The notes: a model not told the origin generated them from the sequence alone. A stretch of 64,000 nucleotides of DNA from Mycolicibacterium madagascariense (GCF_010729665.1 NZ_AP022610.1:2046001-2110000), one strand, 5' to 3'. Positions 44,597 to 53,773 are shown, counted from the stretch's first letter. Made by a program: numbers and translations.

Positions 44597-45139
44597 ATGG
44601 CGGATCCGACGATCATGGTGCTGGTGGGCAGCTTGCGCGCCGCCTCGACGAACCGTCAGCTGGCCGCGGTGGCCGCCGAGACGGCACCCGCCGGGGTGTC
44701 CCTTCGGCTGTTCGACCGGCTGGGGGAGTTGCCCTTCTACAACGAGGACGACGACGGCGACGCCGTGGCGGAACCCGTGCGGGCCTTGCGGTCGGCCGCG
44801 GCCGAGGCCGACGCCGCGCTGGTCGTCACGCCGGAGTACAACGGCAGCATCCCGGGAGTGCTCAAGAACGCGATCGACTGGTTGTCGCGGCCGTTCGGAG
44901 ATGGCGCGCTCAAGGGCAAGCCGCTCGCGGTCATCGGCACCTCGATGGGGCGCTACGGCGGGGTCTGGGGCACCGACGAGACGCGCAAGTCCTTCGGCGT
45001 CGCGGGTCCCCGGGTCATCGAGGACGTCACGCTGTCGATCCCGGGGACGGTCTTCGAGGGCAGGCATCCCCGCGAGAACGCCGACGTCGTGCAGCAGGTC
45101 CGGGATGCGGTCGGCACGTTGGTCGCCGAGATCGGCTGA
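44597..45139 (+). CDS. NAD(P)H-dependent FMN reductase-like flavoprotein
   Basis: This 180-residue flavodoxin-fold protein has the N-terminal phosphate loop GSLRAASTNRQL and the TPEYNGSIPGVLKNAIDW segment that defines NADPH-dependent FMN reductases. It corresponds to Rv3054c. It reduces FMN or quinones with NAD(P)H in the cytosol. GAGAGGGG precedes the ATG. Placed next to nrdHIE, it might supply reduced flavin to the flavodoxin NrdI (inference, not established). Confidence 0.85.
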   Translation: MADPTIMVLVGSLRAASTNRQLAAVAAETAPAGVSLRLFDRLGELPFYNEDDDGDAVAEPVRALRSAAAEADAALVVTPEYNGSIPGVLKNAIDWLSRPFGDGALKGKPLAVIGTSMGRYGGVWGTDETRKSFGVAGPRVIEDVTLSIPGTVFEGRHPRENADVVQQVRDAVGTLVAEIG

Positions 45140-45152
45140 CCCTCCGCGGACG

Positions 45153-45190
45153 AGCCGCCGGCGTGCCCTGGGCAGGGTTCGTCGGCGGCT
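45153..45190 (+). terminator. Terminator after the FMN reductase gene
   Basis: AGCCGCCG (45153-45160) pairs with CGGCGGCT (45183-45190). The loop itself contains a CCCT/AGGG stem. TTTG follows. It lies 14 bp after the FMN reductase stop, as expected of an intrinsic terminator in GC-rich DNA. Confidence 0.6.
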
Positions 45191-45334
45191 TTGCTGTGGA
45201 TGACACCTGTGGATGACGTGTCGGTGGGTGGTGGTAGAGCTACGGATAGCACGACACGGCGCTGGCGTGATGTGCGACACGCCGGAACGAGACGCGTTCC
45301 AGGGCTTACGACCAGGGAATTTCATCGATGTGCT

Positions 45335-45382
45335 TCAGAACATCTTGTATCCGTTCTCAATGTCGGCCACTAGGTGTAGTGT
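45335..45382 (+). promoter_or_regulatory. Twin NrdR boxes before nrdHIE
   Basis: TCAGAACATCTTGTAT (45335-45350) and CCACTAGGTGTAGTGT (45367-45382) resemble the NrdR consensus and start 32 bp apart. The second ends in TGTAGTGT, whose TAGTGT could be the -10 element. The same pair with the same spacing precedes nrdF2. NrdR represses ribonucleotide reductase genes when dATP is high. Confidence 0.65.
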
Positions 45383-45578
45383 CTTGCAGACCGACAGACC
45401 CCATCGTCACTCGCACCACCACGGGCCGGTCGGGGCTCACGAATCCGGCACGTCGGGTCTTCCCGGCCACCGGTCGGGAGGCATCGGGGGACAGGAATTT
45501 CACGGGTCTCCAGGTCGCTGAACATCCATGAATAGCAGTAGCCAGTCAGACCAGATCGACAGAGGAGCCGTGCCCACG

Positions 45579-45821
45579 ATGACCGTCACCGTCTACACCA
45601 AGCCCGCCTGCGTCCAGTGCAACGCCACGTACAAGGCCCTCGACAAGCAGGGCATCGACTATGACGTCATCGACATCACCGAGGTCCCGGAGGCCCGCGA
45701 CTACGTCATGGCACTGGGCTACCTGCAGGCCCCGGTCGTGGTAGCCGGTAACGACCACTGGTCGGGCTTCCGCCCGGACCGCATCAAGTCGCTCTCCGGA
45801 GCGGTCGCCGTCACGGCCTAG
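45579..45821 (+). CDS. nrdH: NrdH glutaredoxin-like redoxin
   Basis: This 80-residue thioredoxin-fold protein has the active site CVQC (Cys11, Cys14) and the family end [16 protein letters not shown]. It reduces the class Ib ribonucleotide reductase NrdE. It is nearly the same as my memory of M. tuberculosis NrdH (Rv3053c), which also begins [14 protein letters not shown], so ATG 45579 is used. AGAGGAG is 11 bp upstream. It is the first gene of nrdHIE. Confidence 0.95.
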   Translation: MTVTVYTKPACVQCNATYKALDKQGIDYDVIDITEVPEARDYVMALGYLQAPVVVAGNDHWSGFRPDRIKSLSGAVAVTA

Positions 45822-45852
45822 CGGACGTTCGGCGGACAGGAAGGAAGGCGTG

Positions 45853-46296
45853 ATGAGCGATCTCGTCTACTTCTCCAGCGTCTCGGAGAACACCCACCGC
45901 TTCGTCGAGAAGCTGGAGCTGCCCGCCATCCGGATCCCGCTGCGCGAACGCATCGTGGTCCATCGTCCGTACGTGCTGGTGCTGCCCACCTATGGAGGAG
46001 GGCACGCCAACGGGCCCGATCCCGATGCCGGGGGCTACGTCCCCAAGCAAGTCATCGCGTTCCTCAACGACGAACGCAACCGGTCGTTGATCCGCGGCGT
46101 CATCGCCGCGGGCAACAGCAACTTCGGCGCCGAATTCGGCTATGCGGGTGACGTCGTATCCCGCAAGTGCGGCGTGCCATACCTCTACCGCTTCGAACTG
46201 ATGGGCACCACGGACGACGTCTTCGCCGTCCGCGCGGGGCTTGCCGACTTCTGGAAGGACCAGACGTGTCACCAACCGTCACTGCAGAACCTGTAA
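45853..46296 (+). CDS. nrdI: NrdI flavodoxin-like protein
   Basis: This 147-residue flavodoxin-like protein has [14 protein letters not shown] for FMN phosphate and [10 protein letters not shown] and [14 protein letters not shown] loops that are diagnostic for NrdI. It supplies the oxidant that builds the Mn-tyrosyl radical in NrdF. ATG 45853 follows GGAAGGAAGG. Its last 31 bp overlap nrdE in another frame. Confidence 0.94.
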   Translation: MSDLVYFSSVSENTHRFVEKLELPAIRIPLRERIVVHRPYVLVLPTYGGGHANGPDPDAGGYVPKQVIAFLNDERNRSLIRGVIAAGNSNFGAEFGYAGDVVSRKCGVPYLYRFELMGTTDDVFAVRAGLADFWKDQTCHQPSLQNL

Positions 46297-48431
46297 CCAC
46301 GGGAGTCCACGCCCTTCCGGGTGAGACGGACTACCACGCGCTCAACGCGATGCTGAACCTGTACGACAAGGACGGCAAGATCCAGTTCGACAAGGATCGC
46401 GAAGCGGCGAATCAGTACTTCCTGCAGCACGTCAACCAGAACACGGTGTTCTTCCACAACCAGGACGAGAAGCTCGACTACCTGGTGCAGAACGAGTACT
46501 ACGAGCGCGAGGTGCTCGACCAGTACTCCCGCAACTTCGTCAAGACGCTGCTGGATCGCGCCTACGCCAAGAAGTTCCGCTTCCCGACGTTCCTCGGCGC
46601 CTTCAAGTACTACACGTCCTACACGCTGAAGACGTTCGACGGGAAGCGCTACCTCGAGCGCTTCGAGGACCGCGTGGTCATGGTGTCGCTGACGCTCGCG
46701 TCGGGTGACACGGCGCTGGCCGAGAAGCTGGTCGACGAGATCATCGACGGCCGTTTCCAGCCGGCCACGCCGACGTTCCTCAACTCGGGCAAGAAGCAGC
46801 GCGGCGAGCCCGTCAGCTGCTTCCTGCTGCGCATCGAGGACAACATGGAGTCCATCGGGCGCTCCATCAACTCCGCACTGCAGCTGTCCAAGCGCGGCGG
46901 TGGAGTTGCGTTGCTACTGAGCAACATTCGAGAACACGGCGCACCGATCAAGAACATCGAGAACCAGAGTTCGGGCGTCATCCCGATCATGAAGCTGCTG
47001 GAGGACTCGTTCTCCTATGCGAACCAGTTGGGCGCCCGGCAGGGTGCGGGTGCGGTGTACCTGCATGCCCACCACCCCGACATCTACCGCTTCCTGGACA
47101 CCAAGCGCGAGAACGCCGACGAGAAGATCCGCATCAAGACGCTGTCCCTCGGCGTGGTCATCCCGGACATCACGTTCGAGCTGGCGAAGAAGAACGAGGA
47201 CATGTACCTCTTCTCGCCCTACGACGTGGAACGGGTCTACGGCACGCCCTTCGCCGACATCTCGGTGACCGAGAAGTACTACGAGATGGTCGACGACGCC
47301 CGCATCCGCAAGACGAAGATCAAGGCGCGCGAGTTCTTCCAGACGCTGGCCGAGCTGCAGTTCGAGTCGGGCTACCCGTACATCATGTACGAGGACACGG
47401 TGAACCGGGCGAACCCGATCGAGGGCAAGATCACCCACAGCAACCTGTGCTCGGAGATCCTGCAGGTGTCGACCCCGTCGCTGTTCAACGAAGACCTGTC
47501 CTACGCCAAGGTGGGCAAGGACATCTCGTGCAATCTCGGTTCGCTGAACATCGCCAAGGCCATGGACTCGCCGGACTTCGCGCAGACCATCGAGGTGGCG
47601 ATCCGCGCGCTGACCGCCGTCAGCGATCAGACCCACATCTGGTCGGTGCCCTCGATCGAGCAGGGCAACAACGCTTCTCACGCGATCGGTCTCGGGCAGA
47701 TGAACCTGCATGGCTACCTTGCTCGCGAGCGCATCTTCTACGGTTCGGAGGAGGGCGTCGACTTCACGAACATCTACTTCTACACGGTGCTCTACCACGC
47801 GCTGCGCGCGAGCAACCGCATCGCGATCGAGCGGGGTTCGCACTTCGGCGGTTTCGAGCGCTCCAAGTACAAGTCGGGGGAGTTCTTCGACAAGTACACC
47901 GAGCGGGAGTGGGCGCCGGCGACCGAGCGCGTCAAGCAGTTGTTCGCCGACGCGGGCATTCGCATTCCGACGCAAGAGGATTGGCTGCGGTTGAAGGAGT
48001 CGGTGCAGACGCACGGCATCTACAACCAGAACCTGCAGGCCGTGCCGCCGACGGGGTCGATCTCCTACATCAACCACTCGACGAGCTCGATCCACCCGGT
48101 CGCCAGCAAGATCGAAATCCGCAAGGAAGGCAAGATCGGCCGCGTCTACTACCCGGCGCCGTACCTGACGAACGACAACCTGGAGTACTACCAGGATGCG
48201 TACGAGATCGGTTACGAGAAGATCATCGACACCTATGCCGCGGCCACTCAGCACGTCGACCAGGGGTTGAGCCTGACGCTGTTCTTCAAGGACACCGCGA
48301 CCACACGCGAGGTCAACAAGGCGCAGATCTACGCCTGGCGCAAGGGCATCAAGACGCTGTACTACATCCGCCTACGCCAGATGGCGCTGGAGGGCACTGA
48401 GGTGGAGGGCTGCGTCAGCTGCATGCTGTGA
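46266..48431 (+). CDS. nrdE: Class Ib ribonucleotide reductase alpha subunit NrdE
   Basis: This 721-residue protein carries the catalytic cysteines in GEPVSCFLL and NLCSEIL (with the Asn-x-Cys-x-Glu radical triad), and the shuttle Cys pair in the last residues, GCVSCML. Length and sequence fit mycobacterial NrdE (Rv3051c). It reduces ribonucleoside diphosphates with NrdF2 and NrdH. GTG 46266 with GGAAGGAC upstream agrees with homologues. The gene just downstream overlaps its stop (GTGA). Confidence 0.95.
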   Translation: MSPTVTAEPVTTGVHALPGETDYHALNAMLNLYDKDGKIQFDKDREAANQYFLQHVNQNTVFFHNQDEKLDYLVQNEYYEREVLDQYSRNFVKTLLDRAYAKKFRFPTFLGAFKYYTSYTLKTFDGKRYLERFEDRVVMVSLTLASGDTALAEKLVDEIIDGRFQPATPTFLNSGKKQRGEPVSCFLLRIEDNMESIGRSINSALQLSKRGGGVALLLSNIREHGAPIKNIENQSSGVIPIMKLLEDSFSYANQLGARQGAGAVYLHAHHPDIYRFLDTKRENADEKIRIKTLSLGVVIPDITFELAKKNEDMYLFSPYDVERVYGTPFADISVTEKYYEMVDDARIRKTKIKAREFFQTLAELQFESGYPYIMYEDTVNRANPIEGKITHSNLCSEILQVSTPSLFNEDLSYAKVGKDISCNLGSLNIAKAMDSPDFAQTIEVAIRALTAVSDQTHIWSVPSIEQGNNASHAIGLGQMNLHGYLARERIFYGSEEGVDFTNIYFYTVLYHALRASNRIAIERGSHFGGFERSKYKSGEFFDKYTEREWAPATERVKQLFADAGIRIPTQEDWLRLKESVQTHGIYNQNLQAVPPTGSISYINHSTSSIHPVASKIEIRKEGKIGRVYYPAPYLTNDNLEYYQDAYEIGYEKIIDTYAAATQHVDQGLSLTLFFKDTATTREVNKAQIYAWRKGIKTLYYIRLRQMALEGTEVEGCVSCML

Positions 48432-48895
48432 CTGGCCGTAAGGGCGGCAGTTCGCATCGCTTGTCGTCGGATGCGCCGCACAGCGTTCAGTTCTTTCAGC
48501 GTCACCGTGCGGACGATCCAGCACGATCCGCACCGGGCTATGAGTTCATCGAGGCATGCCCGGACAAGGTCGGCGACAAGATGCTCGCCGTCCTCAAGGC
48601 AGTCGCCGAAGCGCCGCCGAAGCGATTTGCCGGGGGCGGGTACTGGGAAGCCATGCACGACTTGATGACTGGGTGGCACGAGGTACGCGTCGACGGCGGT
48701 AAGCCGCGACGCCACTACCGACTGTTCTGCCTGCTGGACACCGAGGCGCAGGGGGCGGACCGCCCGGCCTTGGTCGTCGTCACGGGGATGAGCAAGGCCT
48801 TGAGGACGACGTTCACCGAATCCGACTACAGCGGCGTGCGAAACCTCGGAGACGAGTATCGGCGGCGAAACCCGCGATGCTGGCTGGCTGCCTAG
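48428..48895 (+). CDS. Possible RelE/HigB-like toxin
   Basis: This 155-residue basic protein is not found at this place in M. tuberculosis (from memory). Its core, [40 protein letters not shown] and [31 protein letters not shown], has the strand order and closing basic helix of HigB/Gp49-type toxins. GTG 48428 overlaps the nrdE stop, so it can ride on nrdHIE mRNA. The true start may be later. It converges on an XRE gene, its presumed antitoxin. Confidence 0.55.
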   Translation: MTGRKGGSSHRLSSDAPHSVQFFQRHRADDPARSAPGYEFIEACPDKVGDKMLAVLKAVAEAPPKRFAGGGYWEAMHDLMTGWHEVRVDGGKPRRHYRLFCLLDTEAQGADRPALVVVTGMSKALRTTFTESDYSGVRNLGDEYRRRNPRCWLAA

Positions 48896-49230
48896 CCTGC
48901 GGCCACCATCGCGTCCGTGATGTGGGCGCGCTCATCCTCGGTCATCGGAACGAGCGTGAGCTTGAGTCCCACGGCAGCTGCGAGTTCGGCGATCGTGCTC
49001 AATGTGGGGTTGACCGACTGCGCGGACAACAGTCGGCGGACCGCACTCGGCTCCGCACCCGCTGAGCGGGCAAGCTCAGCCTTGCTCATATGTGCGTCCT
49101 GGCGGGCAGCGTCGAGCTGGCTGACTATCGAGTCGATGGCCTGGATGTGCGCCAGCTCGGCAGCGAACGCCCGTGCACGCTCCGGGTCGGCAAGGCGCCG
49201 CTCGAGCATGTTGTTGAAGGCTTCCGACAT
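48892..49230 (-). CDS. XRE-family helix-turn-helix protein, possible antitoxin
   Basis: This 112-residue protein has an N-terminal helix (RLADPERARAFAAELAHIQAIDSIVSQLDAAR) and an XRE helix-turn-helix (MSKAELARSAGAEPSAVRRLLSAQSVNPTLSTIAELAAAVG, about residues 48-88). The end is typical of HigA-type antitoxins. The start ATG 49230 lies downstream of an AT-rich TAACATATATG run. It shares a CTAG with the convergent toxin-like gene, an unusual tail-to-tail arrangement. Confidence 0.65.
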   Translation of the reverse strand: MSEAFNNMLERRLADPERARAFAAELAHIQAIDSIVSQLDAARQDAHMSKAELARSAGAEPSAVRRLLSAQSVNPTLSTIAELAAAVGLKLTLVPMTEDERAHITDAMVAAG

Positions 49231-49347
49231 CGTCGACTCCTTTGGGCCGTAAGGCTGCGCTGTGGCATATATGTTACGCCCGGTAGCGCATGTCCTGCAA
49301 CGTGGGATTTCGTGGAGATCCGATTACTCGGAAAGGGTTTCAGGCGA

Positions 49348-49734
49348 TCAGCCCTCGCGAGCGCGGTCGTCGTGCAACGCCTTCAACCGTCGCTCCTCGC
49401 GCAGCACACTCTGGTAGCTCTCGCGTTCTGCGACAAGCCATTCGGGCTTGTCGTCGAGCAGCTGGTTGATCTCGTTGGTGGTGAGTGCCTCGGTGACGCC
49501 GCCCCGCGCCAGGCCGGCGATCGAGACGCCGAGCTTCGCCGCGACGAGATTCTTGGGGTGGGGTCCGTTCTTCCGGAGGTCCTTGAGCCACTGCGGCGGG
49601 TCTGCCTGCAGCGCGGCGAGCTCGGCGCGGGTGATCGGGTTGGCCTGGAATTCGGCGGGGGTGGCGGGTAGATACACGTCCAGCTTCTTCGCCGCCGTGG
49701 CGGATTTCATCGACTGTGTATTCGGCCTGCTCAT
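49348..49734 (-). CDS. DUF5997-like protein
   Basis: This 128-residue protein has the conserved start MSRPNTQSMKSATAAKKLDVYLPATPAEFQ and the segment WLKDLRKNGPHPKNLVAAKLGVSIAGLARGGV, as in actinobacterial DUF5997 proteins (family from memory). The LGVSIAGLARGG stretch resembles a helix-turn-helix. It is divergent from the LysR-effector-domain gene 41 bp away. The two are probably a functional pair. The role is unknown. Confidence 0.68.
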   Translation of the reverse strand: MSRPNTQSMKSATAAKKLDVYLPATPAEFQANPITRAELAALQADPPQWLKDLRKNGPHPKNLVAAKLGVSIAGLARGGVTEALTTNEINQLLDDKPEWLVAERESYQSVLREERRLKALHDDRAREG

Positions 49735-49775
49735 GGTGCAGAGCTTATCGGTCGGCGCATCGGTAGCCTGATGCC

Positions 49776-50483
49776 GTGACCCCGCTCCGCCTCACCGTCG
49801 GGTACGTCCCCGGAGTCACTCCGGCGAAGTGGGCTCGCACCTGGGCCGACCGCCACCGCGACATCCCGCTCGATCTGTCCGCCGTCGCGGCGGCCGAGGC
49901 TGCCGACGCGTTGCGGGCCGGCACGGTCGACGTGGCATTGCTTCGCCCGTCGGCCGACACGTCGGAGATGGCCCTCATCCCGCTGTACGAGGAGACCACG
50001 GTCGTCGTGGTGCCGAACGATCACCTGCTCACCGCCGCCGACGCCGTCACCGCATCCGACCTCGCCGACGAACCGGTACTGGTCCCGCTCGACGACGTCG
50101 TGGCATGGACGGCGGGTAGGCAGCTCGAGCACCGCCCCGAGACCACAAGGGACGCAATCGAATTGGTGGCAGCGGGGCTGGGAGTGCTGATCGTGCCCCA
50201 GTCGCTGGCTCGGCTGCACCACCGCAAGGATCTGACCCATCGCGCGATCACCGACGCGCCGACGTGTCCCGTGTCCCTCGCCGTCCCGGCGGGACCGCAC
50301 CCCGAACCGGTCGAAGAATTCATCGGCATCGTGCGCGGTCGCACTCCCAGCTCGTCGCGCGGGCAGGGTGAGCCGGCGCCGAAACGCACGGCACGGGAGA
50401 AGACGTTGGCCAAGCAAGCCGCCCGCGCGGCGGCAGGAAAGGTCGCCCGCACACCGGGGCAGGCCAAGCGCGGTCGGCGCTAG
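49776..50483 (+). CDS. LysR-type effector-binding domain without a helix-turn-helix
   Basis: This 235-residue protein matches only the periplasmic-binding-like effector domain of LysR regulators: RLTVGYVPGV at the start, DVALLRPS, IPLYEETTVVVVPNDHLL and AAGLGVLIVPQSLARLH. The N-terminal DNA-binding domain is missing. Instead there is a 35-residue Lys/Arg/Ala-rich tail (from about residue 200) that could bind nucleic acid. GTG 49776 is probably leaderless. It is divergent from the DUF5997 gene. Confidence 0.7.
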   Translation: MTPLRLTVGYVPGVTPAKWARTWADRHRDIPLDLSAVAAAEAADALRAGTVDVALLRPSADTSEMALIPLYEETTVVVVPNDHLLTAADAVTASDLADEPVLVPLDDVVAWTAGRQLEHRPETTRDAIELVAAGLGVLIVPQSLARLHHRKDLTHRAITDAPTCPVSLAVPAGPHPEPVEEFIGIVRGRTPSSSRGQGEPAPKRTAREKTLAKQAARAAAGKVARTPGQAKRGRR

Positions 50484-50501
50484 TGCCGAGTTTCGCATCA
50501 T

Positions 50502-50538
50502 GGTCGTGATGTCGCTGCGCAGAGGATGATTCACGACC
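50502..50538. repeat. 8-bp inverted repeat
   Basis: GGTCGTGA (50502-50509) and TCACGACC (50531-50538) are perfect inverted copies in the gap before the GNAT gene, 18 bp after the LysR-domain stop. It may be a terminator-like stem or part of a small dispersed element. Confidence 0.35.
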
Positions 50539-50604
50539 GTGGCGTGAAAGCGGAATGTAGCGCCTCATCGGGCATCGTCGACCCAAGACGCGACACCTCC
50601 GAAT

Positions 50605-50624
50605 AAATCGGTGGAAATCGGTGG
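50605..50624. repeat. Tandem 10-bp direct repeat
   Basis: AAATCGGTGG occurs twice head to tail, 24 bp before the GNAT start codon at 50648. It could be a binding site for a regulator or simple slippage. No ribosome site overlaps it. Confidence 0.4.
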
Positions 50625-50647
50625 CGCAGTAGCCCACCCTCGACGGC

Positions 50648-51487
50648 GTGAACGTTCAGTTGTTCGAGACGCCCGACGGCTTCGGCCCCGTCGCGCGCTG
50701 GGTCTACCGCCGGGACCCGGTGACGTTCACGACCGAGCTCACCACGCTGCGCACCTCGCCGTGGCCATCGGATCGGCTACTGGTGGCGGCCTACGACGGC
50801 GACGGGGTGGTCGGTGCGGCCATGCAGATGGCCGACGGCGTGCTGCTCGTCAACGGCCTGCCGCCGTCGATGGCGAAGGAGACGGCGCTCTCGCTTGCGC
50901 CCACACGGAGCGATCTCGCGGCGGTGCGCGGAACACATTCGACGGCAACGTCTTTCGCGCAGGCATGGACGGAGGCCACGGGCACCGAGGCGTCCGTGGC
51001 CTTCGAGGAGACGCTGTACCGCCTCGGCGTCCTGACGGCCCCGGCCGACGTTGCGGGCGCGCCGCGGCTCGCCGGACCCCGCGACGAGGAGTTACTCGCC
51101 GGGTGGTTCGACGCGTTCTACGTCGAGGCGTTCGGCTCCGTGTCGAATCCGCATGCGAGCCGAGCGCTGGTGGCCGGCATTCCCGGCGCCGGGGGACGCG
51201 TCGTGCTGTGGACCGTGGGCGACGAGCCGGTCGCGATGGCGCGGGTGCACGGCTGCCTGCTGGGCATGTCGCGGATCGGGCCGGTCTACACGCCCCCGGC
51301 GCATCGAGCGCGGGGCTACGGCGCCGCCGTCACCGCCGAGGCCGCGCGCCAGGCCCGCGGGATGGGGGCCCGCGACGTGGTCCTGTTCGCCGACGACGCC
51401 AACCCGACGTCGAACGGGGTCTACCGGCGGCTGGGGTTCCTCCCCGTTGGGGAGAGCGTGCAGTACGCGTTCACGCCGCGAGCGTGA
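50648..51487 (+). CDS. GNAT family N-acetyltransferase
   Basis: This 279-residue protein has a C-terminal GNAT domain with the acetyl-CoA loop RIGPVYTPPAHRARGYGAAVTAEAARQA (about residues 216-243) and VLFADDANPTSNGVYRRLGFLPVGESVQYAF. The N-terminal third is a partly degenerate GNAT-like fold. The substrate is unknown. It starts at GTG 50648 and stands alone on its strand. Confidence 0.78.
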   Translation: MNVQLFETPDGFGPVARWVYRRDPVTFTTELTTLRTSPWPSDRLLVAAYDGDGVVGAAMQMADGVLLVNGLPPSMAKETALSLAPTRSDLAAVRGTHSTATSFAQAWTEATGTEASVAFEETLYRLGVLTAPADVAGAPRLAGPRDEELLAGWFDAFYVEAFGSVSNPHASRALVAGIPGAGGRVVLWTVGDEPVAMARVHGCLLGMSRIGPVYTPPAHRARGYGAAVTAEAARQARGMGARDVVLFADDANPTSNGVYRRLGFLPVGESVQYAFTPRA

Positions 51488-51524
51488 GTCCGACGACGTC
51501 GAATGCGAAGCGATGCAAGCACGT

Positions 51525-52109
51525 TCACGACAGGCCGGGGATCTGCAGACCGGTCGACGGGGTGGCGGGAGCGGCCCCCGGTAGGGCGAACGGCAGGCCG
51601 GAGGTGGCGCCGGCGCTCGGCAAGCCCAGGGCGGGGCCGGCCAATCCGGTCACCGCGCTGAGGCCCGCGGGCATCTGGCCGTTGGCGATCGACGTCATCC
51701 AGCCCGGGCACTGCGACTGGATGACCATGGTCGCCACCCAGCCGGCGATGGTCGGGGCCAGGCCGCCGTGCCCCGTCATCTGGGTGGCCATCGAGGCGAG
51801 CTGGCTACCGGGCTGCACCAGCATCGGGCAGATCGACTGACCTGCCCCGGCGATGGCCGAGCTGACCGCACCGTTGTTGCCGATCCCGAGGCCGTTCAAG
51901 GCGCTCGTGCCCGCGTCGGTGCCGACGTCGGCGTGCGCGTGGGCGGGCCACATGACCGCCGCGGTGGCGATGCCGAGCGTCACCACGACGGGCCGGAAGA
52001 TCAGGGTCACGGCGTTGAGATAGTTCGCCCAGTCGATCCGTTGGCGGACCACCATCGCGTTGCGCAGGGATGGCTGCGTCCACGGTCGGTACAAAGTCAT
52101 TGACGTCAT
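51525..52109 (-). CDS. Secreted DUF732-like protein
   Basis: This 194-residue protein has a membrane/signal segment (about residues 37-62) ending in AHAHA before the mature part. The mature part has a Cys pair (AGQSICPMLVQPGS and IQSQCPGW) in the arrangement of mycobacterial DUF732 exported proteins, then a Gly/Pro/Ala-rich tail. ATG 52109 follows GGGAG; an ATG at 52055 would give a more ordinary signal-peptide length. The function is unknown. Confidence 0.62.
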   Translation of the reverse strand: MTSMTLYRPWTQPSLRNAMVVRQRIDWANYLNAVTLIFRPVVVTLGIATAAVMWPAHAHADVGTDAGTSALNGLGIGNNGAVSSAIAGAGQSICPMLVQPGSQLASMATQMTGHGGLAPTIAGWVATMVIQSQCPGWMTSIANGQMPAGLSAVTGLAGPALGLPSAGATSGLPFALPGAAPATPSTGLQIPGLS

Positions 52110-52455
52110 CGAGAGCTCCCGGTTCGCCCGTCAGAATGCCTCGTTGCACTCATTTCACTTTGGTAACGATGGGCTACAAATGTCACAGGAACAACACGGA
52201 ACGGTCAAGGTTCGCAACAGCGGCGTTTTCTTACCGTTGTCTCAATGACTCCAATGCGACACTCAGCGACTTTTCGTCGTCAAAGCACGAGCGTGTGATT
52301 CGCAGTCAGCGCACCCCGCGAAAGCCGTTGTCGGACAACCGAATAGGACTGCCACGCCGGCGAGCGGACCCGGCCGAAGCTCACCGGCGCCCGAACCGAA
52401 AGCGCCCGAACTCGGGCACGAGCCGCGTCAAGGCGACACGCCGCGTGTCGCGAAA
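52110..52455. other. 346-bp intergenic region, no gene seen
   Basis: Between the secreted protein and the convergent-side reductase end no frame has a credible ribosome site or codon bias. The part near 52140-52260 is AT-richer and probably contains the promoter for the DUF732-like gene. I see no RNA gene or repeat. Confidence 0.5.
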
Positions 52456-53643
52456 CTATCGCGACACGCGGTGCTGGGGTCCCTGCTCCTTCTTGTACAA
52501 CGCCTTCAGCATCCGATCCCGGAAGAACGCGTTGTCGATCAGCTTGATGCCGTTGTTCGCCACGGCCGGTATGCCCGCCAGCTTGTGGAAGTAGCGGCCG
52601 CGGCGGTACTCCTTGCCCCAGGCGGCTTCCATCCGCTGCGCGTAGTTCGTGAAGTCGTCGGGTCCACTGTTGGTCAGCGCGGCGACGGCGCATTCACCGG
52701 CGGCCAGTCCCGACTCGAGCGCCTTGGAGATGCCCGCGCCCGACGCCGGTTTGCCTGCACCGAGCGAGTCGCCGGTGAACAGCACGCCGGGGCGCCACGG
52801 CGGCCACGCGGTGAAGCCCATCGGCAACCGCCAGGCTCGAACCAGCCTGTCCTTCTTCAGCTCGTCGATCGCGGGCAGGCCCCACTCGGGCGGGAGCGTG
52901 CGCATGAAGTCGCCCAGGAATTGGGTGGCGTTGATCTGCTGCCAGTTCTTGTAGCTGTTGACGTAGCCGAGGCCGATGTTGATCCGGCCGCCACCGAAGG
53001 GGAACACCCAGGCGTACCCCGGCAGCTGGTCACCGCGGAACGCGAGGTTCAGATAGATGTCCAGGGAGTCGGAGTCCGGTTTGTTGGCGGCCATCTCCGC
53101 GCGGATCGCGATTGCGGAGTAGCCGTTGTACTCCGAGTCGATCTGCAACGCCCGCTTGATCGGCGAGTAGGCGCCGTCGGCCGCGATGACGGCGTCGCCG
53201 AGGACCTTCTCGCCGCTCTTCAGCACGACGCCGACGACGCGACCTGCCGAGTCGACCTCGGGACCGGCGACCTCGCAGGACTGCCGGACCTCGGCTCCCG
53301 CGGCCCCGGCGTGCTCGAGCAGCAGCGTGTCCAGCACGGGGCGGGGCGCGACGTAGCCGTGGTCGGGCATGCCGGGCCGCTTGGGGAACGACAACTCCCA
53401 CTGCGAGGGGCTGAACACCGTCACCCGGTTGACGCGGTGGAACGCTGCGACCTCCTTGGCCAGGCCCATCTTCTGCAGGTAGCTCACCGCTCTGGCGGTC
53501 AGGCCGTCGCCACAGGGCTTGTCGCGGGGGAACTCGGCCTTGTCGAGGACGAGCACCTTGGCGCCGGTCCGCGCTGCCTGCCACGCCGCGGCGGCGCCGG
53601 AGGGCCCTCCGCCGGCGACGACGACGTCGTATCGCTGCGTCAT
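52456..53643 (-). CDS. Geranylgeranyl reductase family FAD protein
   Basis: This 395-residue FAD-dependent oxidoreductase has GGGPSGAAAA for FAD, DKPCGDGLTARA (the motif of geranylgeranyl/menaquinone-chain reductases), AADGAYS and GVLFTGDSLGAGKPASGAGISKAL. Mycobacterial members saturate isoprenoid chains, for example in menaquinone or other lipids. ATG 53643 starts right at the FAD motif and is preceded by GAGACGAGA. It is divergent from the TetR gene. Confidence 0.82.
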   Translation of the reverse strand: MTQRYDVVVAGGGPSGAAAAWQAARTGAKVLVLDKAEFPRDKPCGDGLTARAVSYLQKMGLAKEVAAFHRVNRVTVFSPSQWELSFPKRPGMPDHGYVAPRPVLDTLLLEHAGAAGAEVRQSCEVAGPEVDSAGRVVGVVLKSGEKVLGDAVIAADGAYSPIKRALQIDSEYNGYSAIAIRAEMAANKPDSDSLDIYLNLAFRGDQLPGYAWVFPFGGGRINIGLGYVNSYKNWQQINATQFLGDFMRTLPPEWGLPAIDELKKDRLVRAWRLPMGFTAWPPWRPGVLFTGDSLGAGKPASGAGISKALESGLAAGECAVAALTNSGPDDFTNYAQRMEAAWGKEYRRGRYFHKLAGIPAVANNGIKLIDNAFFRDRMLKALYKKEQGPQHRVSR

Positions 53644-53773
53644 GCGTCTCGTCTCGGGTAGGGGTCCATGTCGGCACAGATGGTACCGGGCAGGCGGCGG
53701 GCACTGGCGTCGGCGATCGGTGGCCCGGCGCGGTCGTACCAGGTCAACCGCGCTCAGCCGGTACAGTGGTTGG

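Larger units (their letters stand above)
45140..45578. promoter_or_regulatory. 439-bp intergenic region before nrdHIE
   Basis: No gene is supported here. It holds the terminator of the FMN reductase gene (45153-45190) and the twin NrdR boxes (45335-45382). A leader of about 190 nt to nrdH follows, since the box nearest the gene ends at 45382 and the start is at 45579. Several overlapping open frames lack codon bias and ribosome sites. Confidence 0.6.

Noticed and set aside
45383..45578. Cobalamin riboswitch in the long nrdH leader
   Set aside because: No B12-box-like sequence was found, and class Ib reductases do not need cobalamin.
52070..52594. 174-codon frame across the gap before the geranylgeranyl reductase gene
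   Set aside because: It runs antisense into the reductase, has no codon bias and matches nothing recognisable.
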